From JAEUHO01 sp046350655 (GTDB lineage Bacteria; Planctomycetota; PLA2; JAEUHO01), in assembly GCA_046350655.1 (NCBI GenBank), contig JAXMAB010000004.1, positions 806,001 through 870,000 of the forward strand: DNA of 64,000 bases, written 5' to 3'. The position numbers were made by a program, and so were the translations under genes. Below the pieces are notes generated by a model. It did no database searches, was not told the DNA's origin, and saw only the letters and a list, made by a program, of their open reading frames with translations. The first letter of the stretch is position 1. Every line of letters begins with the position of its first letter. This document shows, one piece after another, positions 49,555 to 57,025 of this stretch.

Positions 49555-50232
49555 GTGCGCGTCCTCGTCGTCGAAGACCACCCCAAGATCGCGGCCTTCG
49601 TGCAGAAGGGGCTCGAGGAGGAGGGCTTCGTCGTGGAGACGGCGGGTGACGGGCGCGCGGGCCTCGCGTCGCTGTTGGCCCGACCGCCCGACGCCTGCGT
49701 GCTCGACGTGATGCTGCCAGAGCTCGACGGGTTCGAGGTGATCCGCGAGGCGCGCGAGGGCGGCGTCACGGCGCCGATCCTCCTGCTGTCGGCGCGGGGC
49801 GGCGTCGAGGACCGGGTGAAGGGGCTGTCGCTCGGGGCCGACGACTACCTGCCGAAGCCGTTCGCGTTCGAGGAGCTGGTGGCGCGGCTGCGGGCGCTGC
49901 TGCGGCGCGGCGCGGCGGCGCCCGCGACGTTGACGTACGCCGACGTCACGCTCGACCCGGTGAAACGCGAGGTGCGGCGCGGCGGGCGGCGGGTCGACCT
50001 GTCGCCGCGGGAGTTCGCGCTGCTCGAGCTGTTCCTGCGGCGGCCGGAGATCGTCCTGTCGCGGACGGTGATCGGGCAGAAGGTGTTCGGGCTCAACTTC
50101 GACCCGGGCACGAACGTGGTGGACGTGTACGTGGGGTACGTGCGGCGGAAGCTGCACGAGGGCGGGCCGCCGCTCGTCCACACGGTGCGCGGCGCGGGCT
50201 ACGTGCTCCGGCAGGGGGAGGGCGCGTCGTGA
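49555..50232 (+). CDS. OmpR-family response regulator
   Basis: A 225-residue two-domain regulator. The receiver domain shows VRVLVVEDHPKIA (acidic pocket), the phosphorylated Asp in ACVLDVMLPELDG, LLLSARGGVEDRVKGLSLGADDYLPKPFAFEEL with the conserved Thr/Ser and Lys positions. The DNA-binding winged helix shows VTLDPVKREVRRGGRRVDLSPREFALLELFLRRPE and VDVYVGYVRRKLHEG, then VHTVRGAGYVLR. It pairs with the histidine kinase whose GTG overlaps its stop. GTG 49555 starts directly at the receiver strand; the upstream frame has no homology. It resembles CusR/CopR-like regulators in layout, but the signal is unknown. Confidence 0.93.
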   Translation: MRVLVVEDHPKIAAFVQKGLEEEGFVVETAGDGRAGLASLLARPPDACVLDVMLPELDGFEVIREAREGGVTAPILLLSARGGVEDRVKGLSLGADDYLPKPFAFEELVARLRALLRRGAAAPATLTYADVTLDPVKREVRRGGRRVDLSPREFALLELFLRRPEIVLSRTVIGQKVFGLNFDPGTNVVDVYVGYVRRKLHEGGPPLVHTVRGAGYVLRQGEGAS

Positions 50233-51872
50233 AGTACGAGCGGTGGATCGATGGCGTGGCGGCGGTCGCCTGCTTCGCGACGGCGATCGTCTTCTCGCGG
50301 GTATTCGACGGCAGCGCCCGCAAGGCCGCCGTGGTGAACGCTGAGCAACTCGAGCAGACGCGCGTCGAGCTCGCGCGGGAGCGCGCGCGTGACGCGGCCG
50401 ACGCGTGGCTGCGCGCGCTCGGCGAGAAGGCGTCGGCGTTGTCGGAGGACGCGTCGGAGGCGTGGCTCGACGCGGACGAGCACGGGCCGCGCGGCCGCAA
50501 ACGGTCCGACACGGCGTCGTGGGAGCGGCTGAAGACGCTGCTCGGGGCGCCGCGCGTGCCCGCGGGCGCGCGGGTGGCGGTCTACGAGCAGCCCGACGGG
50601 CCCGGGAGCCCGCCGCTGCGGCTGCTCGGATGGGCGGACGCGCAGCGCGTCGTCCGCGACGGGCTCGACACCTGGCCGGGGCGGATCCCGGAGGCCGTGG
50701 GGCGGCAGGAGCTCGACGTCTCGACGGACGAGCTGTCGCCGGACGACCTCGGGTGGTTCGCGCGCGAGGGCGCGGAGGTCCGGTTCCACGTCTCGGCGCT
50801 GTACAGCCACAGCTACGAGGACGAGGACGGCGACAGCGTCGTCGTGATGCGGGCGTTCGACGCGTCCGTGCCGCTCACCGCGCCGGAGAGCCTGCGACTC
50901 GACGCGCGCTGCGACCTCGTGGACGGCGCGGCCACGCCGGCGCTGCCCGCGTTCCCGATCGCGGGCGCGCGGCCGACCGGGCCCAAGGAGGTGAGCACGA
51001 CCGCGGCGGCGCCGGGCCTGCACCCGTGGCGGCTGCCGACGCCGGACCGTCGGCCGCGGCTCGACGTGTACGCGACCCCCTTCCACCCGCCGGCGCCGCT
51101 CCCGGACGGGCCGGACCCGTGGATCGTGGTCGGCTTGCTCGTGACGGGCGCGAGCATGCTGGTCACGGCCGTGCGCCCGGCCCGGGCGTCGTCGTCGGCA
51201 CCGCCCGACGTGACGGCCGAGGCGGCGCACGAGCTGAAGACGCCGCTCACCGTGATGCGGGGCAACCTCGAGGTCGCGTTGCGGCGCGAGCGCGCGCCGG
51301 ACGAGTACCGAGCGACGCTGGCCTCGACCCTCGAGGAGGTGAAGGGGCTGCAGAACGTGATCGGCTCCGTGCTCCTGCTGACGCGGGGGGCCGAGACGCC
51401 GATGGCCCGCGAGCCGGTGGACCTCGTCGCGCTGGTGAAGGGCGAGGCGGAGCGGCTGAACGCGCTCGCGACCGACCGCGAGGTGTCGTTCGCGAGCGTG
51501 CGGGGGCCCCGCACCGTGGTCGGCGACCCGTCGCTCCTGGCGCGGGCGGTCGGCAACCTCCTCGACAACGCGCACCTGCATTCCGTGGCCGGCGGCGCGA
51601 TCCGCGTGCGGCTCGAGGTGGTCGGCGAGGTCGCGATCGTGTCCGTCGAGGACGACGGGCCCGGCATCCCGCCCACGCGCCGCGAGAAGGTCTTCGAGCG
51701 GTTCTGGCGCGGGCCCGAGGTCGGCCAGCGCGGCATCCCCGGGGCCGGGCTCGGCCTCCCGATCTCGCGCTGGATCGCCGAGGCCCACGGCGGCTCGCTC
51801 ACCCTCGACCCCTCGATCGAGGGCCGGGCCCGCTTCGTCCTCCGCCTCCCCCTCGGAACAACGGGGTCGTAG
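50229..51872 (+). CDS. sensor histidine kinase
   Basis: A 547-residue membrane kinase. First helix near residues 8-26 (VAAVACFATAIVFSRVF), then a roughly 270-residue periplasmic domain, and a second helix near 300 (IVVGLLVTGASMLVTAV). The H-box is VTAEAAHELKTPLTVMRGN. ATP-site boxes are VGNLLDNAHLHS (N), VEDDGPGIPP (G1), FERFW and GAGLGLPISRWIAEAHGG. No HAMP domain is evident. GTG 50229 overlaps the regulator stop. The final residues GTTGS and the TAG stop are supplied by a family 1 hairpin repeat just after the last kinase strand, so the 3' end has been set by that element. Confidence 0.92.
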   Translation: MKYERWIDGVAAVACFATAIVFSRVFDGSARKAAVVNAEQLEQTRVELARERARDAADAWLRALGEKASALSEDASEAWLDADEHGPRGRKRSDTASWERLKTLLGAPRVPAGARVAVYEQPDGPGSPPLRLLGWADAQRVVRDGLDTWPGRIPEAVGRQELDVSTDELSPDDLGWFAREGAEVRFHVSALYSHSYEDEDGDSVVVMRAFDASVPLTAPESLRLDARCDLVDGAATPALPAFPIAGARPTGPKEVSTTAAAPGLHPWRLPTPDRRPRLDVYATPFHPPAPLPDGPDPWIVVGLLVTGASMLVTAVRPARASSSAPPDVTAEAAHELKTPLTVMRGNLEVALRRERAPDEYRATLASTLEEVKGLQNVIGSVLLLTRGAETPMAREPVDLVALVKGEAERLNALATDREVSFASVRGPRTVVGDPSLLARAVGNLLDNAHLHSVAGGAIRVRLEVVGEVAIVSVEDDGPGIPPTRREKVFERFWRGPEVGQRGIPGAGLGLPISRWIAEAHGGSLTLDPSIEGRARFVLRLPLGTTGS

Positions 51873-52037
51873 CCCTTTGTTCCACCTGGAACAAAGGGGT
51901 CGTAGCCGTTTGTTCCATCGACGGCGAAACGACGGGGTCGTAGCCCTTCGTTTCGCTGTCGACCGGGGGGAAGTTGGAACAACGGGGTCGTAGCCCTTTG
52001 TTCCAAGTGGAACAACGGGGTCGTAGCCGTTTGTTCC
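51855..52037 (+). repeat. family 1 hairpin cluster, five units
   Basis: Units start at 51855, 51888, 51926, 51976 and 52009, in the order dyad, single, dyad. The dyads have GGAAC/GTTCC arms, four-base spacers (ACCT, AAGT) and a 33-bp period. The single unit has GAAAC/GTTTC arms. The spacer 51955-51975 starts GCTGTCGACCGGGGGG, nearly identical to one in the 55.2-kb cluster. The GGGGTCGTAG core is on the plus strand, matching the kinase gene whose stop is the TAG of the first unit. Confidence 0.92.
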
Positions 52038-52061
52038 AACTCCGGAGGGGCGGAAATGGAA

Positions 52062-52103
52062 GGGGACCGCGAGGCCCGGCGGCCGCCGGGCCTCGCGGTC
52101 CCC
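52062..52103. terminator. family 2 GC-rich hairpin at the subtilase 3' end
   Basis: A nearly perfect inverted repeat: arms GGGGACCGCGAGGCCCGGCG and CGCCGGGCCTCGCGGTCCCC with almost no loop. It follows the subtilase stop (minus strand) by 17 bp and lies between two convergent genes. A terminator function is inferred. Confidence 0.6.
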
Positions 52104-52119
52104 GGAGCACGACCGCGCG

Positions 52120-54996
52120 TCAGGGCGCGCGACGCGCGAAGCGGGCGCGGACGAACCCGCCCGCGTCGATCGTCACGACCAGTTCGACGCCGTCCACCCG
52201 GTCGCCGAAGCGGAGGTCGAAGACCTCGCCGGACTCGCCGTACCAGTCGCCCGGGTCGCCGAGGTAGCCGTCGTCCCCGGAGTCGGAGCCGGCGACGAGG
52301 TAGTAGGAGCCGTCGGGCAGGTCGCCGATGTCGAACGACCCGTCGCCGTCGGCCGGGACCAGCGCCTCGTCCACCGTCTCGTCGGTGTCCGCGTCCACGA
52401 CGAGGACCCAGACGTCGTCGGGGCCGCCGCCGCCCCCGCCGCCGCCCCCGCCGCCGGTGCCCACGACGAGGGTGACCGGGAGCGTGGTCGCGCCCGCGCT
52501 GCTGTCGACGCGGACGGAGCCGTCGTAGGTGCCGTCGGCGAGCGAACCCCGCGTGACGGTCACGCGGACCGACGTGGCGCTGACCGCGGCGTTGCCGCCG
52601 CCGACGAGACTGGCCGCGAGCCACGCGCCGCCCGACGACGTCGAGGTGGTGACGCCGGTCACGGTGATCTTGCCGCTGCCGGCGTTGCCGAGCGTCGCGT
52701 CGAGGGTGTCGGTGCCGTCCTCGAAGACGAGGGACGACGGGGACAACGTGAGCAGCGCGGCGCCGGAGGCGGTCGCCTTCGCCTTGTCCACCGCGGCCTT
52801 CGCGTCGACGAGGCCGTTGCCGTAGCTGTCGTCGCGGCCCGCGGTGCCGAGGTCCTTGGCCGTGGTGAAGAGGATCGACTCGACCTGGCTCGGGGTGAGG
52901 CTCGGCGCGACGGACAGGACGAGCGCGGCGACGCCGGCGGCGTGCGGCGTGGCCATCGACGTGCCGTCGTAGAACGCGTACGTCGCCGTGGCCGCGCCGT
53001 TACTGTCGTCGTAGACCGTCGAGAGGACGCCGTCGGCCTCGCGCGAGGTCGAGTCGCCGCCCGGCGCCGCGAGGTCGACGGAGCGGTTGCGGTTCGAGTA
53101 CGACGCGCGCTTGCTGTCCGGGCCCACGGCCGCGACGGACACGACGCCGTCGAAGCCCGCGGGGTACTCGATCTCGGTGGTCCCCGAGTTGCCCGCGGCG
53201 GCGAAGATCACGACGCCGGCGTTGCGGGCCGCGGTGATCGCGTCCTGCATGGCCTGGTCGAAGCCGCCGCCGCCGAGGCTCATGTTGATGACGTTCGCGC
53301 GCTGGGCCGGCAGCCGGCCGCTCGCGTTCGAGAGGCCCGCGGCGTACCGGATCGCGGCCACGATGTCGGCGTCCTCGCCGCCGCCCTTGCCGAGCACGCG
53401 CAGCGGCATGATCGACACGTTCCAGCACACGCCCGCCACGCCGGTGCCGTTGTTGGTCGCGGCGCCGATGGTGCCCGCGACGTGCGTCCCGTGGAACGAC
53501 GACGGCTCGCCGCCCTCGCCGTCGCCCGGGTCCGTGGCGTCGGTGTCGCGGCCGTTGCCGTCGGCCGCCACCGCCGGGTCGGAGATGAAGTCGTAGCCCG
53601 CGATGAAGCGGCCCGAGAGGTCCGGGTGCGACGTGCTGCCCGTGTCGATCACCGCGACGATCACCGACGACGAGCCCGTCGTGACGTCCCAGGCCTCGGG
53701 CAGGCGGATCAGCGGGTAGTGCCACTGCTCGTCGTAGCGCGGGTCGTTCGGCGTCTTGCGCGCGAACCGGCGGAACGAGGCCGTGGCCGCGGCGACGCCG
53801 TCGGCGGCGCGCAGGGCGAGCACCCGCGACCACGTCGCGCGGGCGCGGTCCTCGTCGGAGAGGCCCGCCGGCAGGTCGAACGTGACCTCGAGCCAGGCGT
53901 CGCCGTGATCGGCGGCCGTGCGGCACGCGTGGGCCCGGAGCGTCGCCGCCGTGGCCGACGTCGCGCACTTCACGAGCGCCTTGCCGCTCGAGAGCGCGTG
54001 GACCGGGCGGCCGAACCGGTGCGCCGACGGGACGCCGCGCAGGCGGCCGTCCTCGCGGTGGAGGGCCGCGACGCGGCCGCGGTGCGCGAGCCGCGAGGCC
54101 GCGACCACGGGGCGGGCGTCGTCGTCACGGGTGGTGACGGCGACCTCGAGGCGGAACGGTCCGGCGTCGTCGGCGCGGACGTCGAGGCGCACGAGGGTCG
54201 CGGCGTCCACGTCGGCGGCGAACGGGAGGCCCGAGGCGAGGACGTCGCCCGCGTCGGTGGACTCGGACGCGTCCGTCGCGACGCACGCGAGGCCCGGCGG
54301 CCCGCCGTCGGCGGCGCGGACGGAGAGCCGGGCGGCGGCGGGGAGCGGCAGGAGGAAGGTGGCCGCGTGGTCGGGGCCCGCGGTGCCGGTGAGGGTCAAA
54401 CGGTCACCGGGCCTCGCGTCCCCGGCGGGGGATGCGTCGCCCGGGGCGGCCGCGACGGCCGCGGTGGCAGTCGCGCGGAGGTCGAGGGTGTAGGCGCCGG
54501 CGCCGGCGGTGCGCGTCACGAGGAGGAGGAGCGTGCCGCGGGCGACGAACGTGACCGGGGCGGCGTCGGCGGCGGGGAAGGTGCGGACGACCTGGAGGCC
54601 GGTCGGGTCGTAGAGCGCGAGGTCGAGCGGGCCGGGCGAGGTCGGGCGGAGGGTCGCGGTCACGAGGACGCGGTCGGGGCAGGCGACCTCGAAGGCGTCG
54701 AGCGGGTCGGCGGCGTCGTCGGCGGCGAGGGCGCCTTCGAGGGTGCGGTGCTGGCCGGCGCGCAGCGGGCCGGCGTCGGTGGCGGTGTCGACGGAGTTGT
54801 TGGGTTCGGTCTCGACGCGGCGCGCGAGCGACGCGAGGCCCGCGCCGTCGTAGACGACCGTGCCGGCGATGCTGCCACCCCCGGCGCCGCCCCCGCCGCC
54901 GCCCCCTCCTCCGCCTCCTCCGCCGCCGCCGCAGGCGGTGCCGAGGAGGAGGAGGGCGAGCGTGGCCGTGAGCCGGGTCGTCGTGGCGGCGCGCAT
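52120..54996 (-). CDS. secreted subtilisin-like serine protease (S8), lipoprotein
   Basis: A 958-residue protein. Lipoprotein signal TATLALLLLGTAC, then a Gly tract. A pre-peptidase-like region with RVETEPNNSVDTATDAG follows, then the S8 catalytic domain: Asp in IVAVIDTGSTSHPDLSG, His in SFHGTHVAGTIGAATNN, oxyanion N in FAAAGNSGTTE, and Ser in DGTSMATPHAAGVAALVL. After the catalytic domain comes a BACON-like strand module (LTLSPSSLVFEDGTDTLDATLGNAG), a second Gly tract, and an acidic module (IGDLPDGSYYLVAGSDSGDDG) like carboxypeptidase regulatory domains. ATG 54996 matches the signal peptide. The piece GDASPAGDARPGD stems from a family 2 half-arm. Confidence 0.93.
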   Translation of the reverse strand: MRAATTTRLTATLALLLLGTACGGGGGGGGGGGGGGGAGGGSIAGTVVYDGAGLASLARRVETEPNNSVDTATDAGPLRAGQHRTLEGALAADDAADPLDAFEVACPDRVLVTATLRPTSPGPLDLALYDPTGLQVVRTFPAADAAPVTFVARGTLLLLVTRTAGAGAYTLDLRATATAAVAAAPGDASPAGDARPGDRLTLTGTAGPDHAATFLLPLPAAARLSVRAADGGPPGLACVATDASESTDAGDVLASGLPFAADVDAATLVRLDVRADDAGPFRLEVAVTTRDDDARPVVAASRLAHRGRVAALHREDGRLRGVPSAHRFGRPVHALSSGKALVKCATSATAATLRAHACRTAADHGDAWLEVTFDLPAGLSDEDRARATWSRVLALRAADGVAAATASFRRFARKTPNDPRYDEQWHYPLIRLPEAWDVTTGSSSVIVAVIDTGSTSHPDLSGRFIAGYDFISDPAVAADGNGRDTDATDPGDGEGGEPSSFHGTHVAGTIGAATNNGTGVAGVCWNVSIMPLRVLGKGGGEDADIVAAIRYAAGLSNASGRLPAQRANVINMSLGGGGFDQAMQDAITAARNAGVVIFAAAGNSGTTEIEYPAGFDGVVSVAAVGPDSKRASYSNRNRSVDLAAPGGDSTSREADGVLSTVYDDSNGAATATYAFYDGTSMATPHAAGVAALVLSVAPSLTPSQVESILFTTAKDLGTAGRDDSYGNGLVDAKAAVDKAKATASGAALLTLSPSSLVFEDGTDTLDATLGNAGSGKITVTGVTTSTSSGGAWLAASLVGGGNAAVSATSVRVTVTRGSLADGTYDGSVRVDSSAGATTLPVTLVVGTGGGGGGGGGGGPDDVWVLVVDADTDETVDEALVPADGDGSFDIGDLPDGSYYLVAGSDSGDDGYLGDPGDWYGESGEVFDLRFGDRVDGVELVVTIDAGGFVRARFARRAP

Positions 54997-55127
54997 GGGG
55001 TGGGCCTCGTGGGGGACGGCCGGCGTCCGTGCCGGCCTGGTCTCCTCCATCAAGCGTCCGCTCCACCCTCGCGGGCGTGAGACCTCGATGAGAACCCTCT
55101 CATCGCCCCCCGGCCCCCCGGCGAGTT

Positions 55128-55239
55128 GGAACAAAGGGCTACGACCCCGTTGTTCCAGTTGGAACAAAGGGCTACGACCCCGTTGTTCCACGTACCCCCG
55201 GGTCGACAGCGAAACGAAGGGCTACGACCCCGGTGTCTC
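55128..55239 (-). repeat. family 1 hairpin cluster, three units
   Basis: Units at 55128-55156, 55161-55189 and 55211-55239. The first two form a dyad (33-bp period, spacer AGTT). The third has mixed arms GAAAC/GTCTC. On the minus strand the order is single, GCTGTCGACCCGGGGG spacer, dyad, which is the same arrangement as in the 51.9-kb cluster. The cluster starts 4 bp after the stop of the ABC exporter gene at 55244 on the same strand. The remaining upstream sequence to 54997 shows no gene. Confidence 0.9.
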
Positions 55240-55243
55240 GGTG

Positions 55244-57025
55244 TCAGCGGCCGTACTCGGCGTAGAGGCGGGCGTAGGCGCCCTGCGCGGCGACGAGGGC
55301 GTCGTGGCGGCCCCGCTCGACCAGGCGGCCGTGGTCGAAGACGAAGATCTGGTCCGCGTCGCGGATCGTCGAGAGTCGGTGCGCGATCACGAACGTGGTC
55401 TGCCGCGCGGAGAGCGCGTTCAGGGCCCGGAGGATCGTCGCCTCGGTCTGCGTGTCCACCGCGCTCGTCGCCTCGTCGAGGATCAGGATCGACGGCCGCG
55501 CGAGCAGGGCCCGCACGAAGCAGACGATCTGCCGCTCGCCCTCGGAGAGGTTGGCCCCGCGCTCGCCGACGTCGGTCGAGAGGCCCGCCGAGAATCCCGC
55601 GAGGACGCCTTCGCAGCCGAGGGCCCGGAAGCCCTCGAGGGCCTCGGCCTCCGTGATGTCGGGTCGGACGAACCGCAGGTTCTCGAGGACCGTCCCGCCG
55701 AAGAGGAAGCTCTCCTGCAGCACGATGCCCGTCTGCGCGTGCAGCGCCGCCGACGCGACCGTGCGGGCCTCGCGTCCGTCGTACTTGATCGTCCCCTCCT
55801 GGGGCTCGTAGAACCGCGCCACGAGGTTCGCCACGGAGGTCTTGCCCGCGCCCGTGTGCCCGACCAGCGCCACCCGCTCGCCCGCGCGCACGTGGAACGA
55901 GACCTCGTGCAGCTGCCGCGCCGGGCTCCCTGGGTCGTAGCCGAACGAGACGCGGTCGAACTCGACCTCGCCGCGCAGGCGCCCGGGGTCGGTCGCCTCG
56001 GGCCCGTCGCGCAGCTCGGGCGTCGTGTCGAGGAGCAGGAAGATGCGCTCCGCCGCCGCGCCCGCCACGAGGCACTCGTTGTAGAGCCCGCCGAGGCCCT
56101 CGATGGGGGAGAGCGCCGCGCCGAGCAGCCAGACCGCCTCCACGAGCGCGCCCGTCGTGAGCTCGCCGCCGAGCACGCGCCGCGCCCCGAGCACCAGCGA
56201 GATCAGCACGATCGACTGGATCGCGAGCGACAGCGTCGGGATGTAGCCGCCGGTCGCCTTCGCGCCCCCGAGGACCGCGTGCCGGTACGCGGCCTGCAGC
56301 CCGTCGAGCACGCGCGTCTCCCGCGCCTCCGCCGAGAACGCCTTCACGACCCGGACGCCCGAGATGCGCTCGGCGACGTGCGCCGAGATCGCCGAGTGCG
56401 TCTCGCGCACGCGGCGGTAGGCGGGGAACCCGACGCGCTCGAACAGCCGCGTCACGAACCACAGCGTCGGCAGCGCCAGCAGGACGTAGGGCGCGAGGAA
56501 CGGGTGCTGCATCACGATGCGGCCCGTCGCGAACAGCAGGAACGAGACCATGTTCGTGAGGCTCACGGGGCCCCACGACAGGAGGTGCTCGAGCGACTCC
56601 ACGTCGCGGTCCGCCCGCGCGAGGATGCGGCCCTGCTTGGTGCGGTCGAAGTACCGCATGGACAGCCGCTGCAGGTGGTCGAACACGTCCTTGCGGATGG
56701 CATGGATCGCCTCGACCCCGACCCGCGTCGTGATCCGCAGCTCGAACACGGTGATCGTCGCCCGGAACACGAGGATCCCGACCAGCGCGAGGACCCACCG
56801 GAGCGTCCCGCCGACGTCGCCCTGCGCGAGCGGGCCGTCGATGGCCTGCTTGACCAGCCACGGGTCGACCAGCATCAGGACGCACCAGACCATCTCGATG
56901 GCCAGGCCCACGAGCAGCGGCCCCTTGTGGGGCGCGAGGTAGCGGAGGATCCGCCCCCACGTCTTCCGCCGCAGCGGGACGCGCGCGAACTCCTCCTCGA
57001 GGGCCATCTCGTCGTAGGCGCTCAC
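55244..57025 (-). CDS. ABC exporter half-transporter, consensus ATPase half
   Basis: A 593-residue exporter with about six membrane helices (residues 25-320) and a nucleotide-binding domain. Walker A is VGHTGAGKTSVAN, Q-loop GIVLQESFLFGGTV, signature NLSEGERQI (diverged from LSGGQ), Walker B LILDEATSAVD with the catalytic Glu, and H-loop FVIAHRLSTI. It should form a heterodimer with the adjacent gene. This subunit contributes the Glu and His of the active site, while its own signature is the diverged one. GTG 57025 overlaps the partner stop as GTGA. The family exports lipids, drugs or peptides; the substrate here is unknown. Confidence 0.92.
   Translation of the reverse strand: MSAYDEMALEEEFARVPLRRKTWGRILRYLAPHKGPLLVGLAIEMVWCVLMLVDPWLVKQAIDGPLAQGDVGGTLRWVLALVGILVFRATITVFELRITTRVGVEAIHAIRKDVFDHLQRLSMRYFDRTKQGRILARADRDVESLEHLLSWGPVSLTNMVSFLLFATGRIVMQHPFLAPYVLLALPTLWFVTRLFERVGFPAYRRVRETHSAISAHVAERISGVRVVKAFSAEARETRVLDGLQAAYRHAVLGGAKATGGYIPTLSLAIQSIVLISLVLGARRVLGGELTTGALVEAVWLLGAALSPIEGLGGLYNECLVAGAAAERIFLLLDTTPELRDGPEATDPGRLRGEVEFDRVSFGYDPGSPARQLHEVSFHVRAGERVALVGHTGAGKTSVANLVARFYEPQEGTIKYDGREARTVASAALHAQTGIVLQESFLFGGTVLENLRFVRPDITEAEALEGFRALGCEGVLAGFSAGLSTDVGERGANLSEGERQIVCFVRALLARPSILILDEATSAVDTQTEATILRALNALSARQTTFVIAHRLSTIRDADQIFVFDHGRLVERGRHDALVAAQGAYARLYAEYGR

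Noticed and set aside
51855..52103. classical intrinsic terminators with a U-tract
   Set aside because: The stems are strong, but no run of T follows any of the hairpins. Terminator roles are kept only as positional inference.
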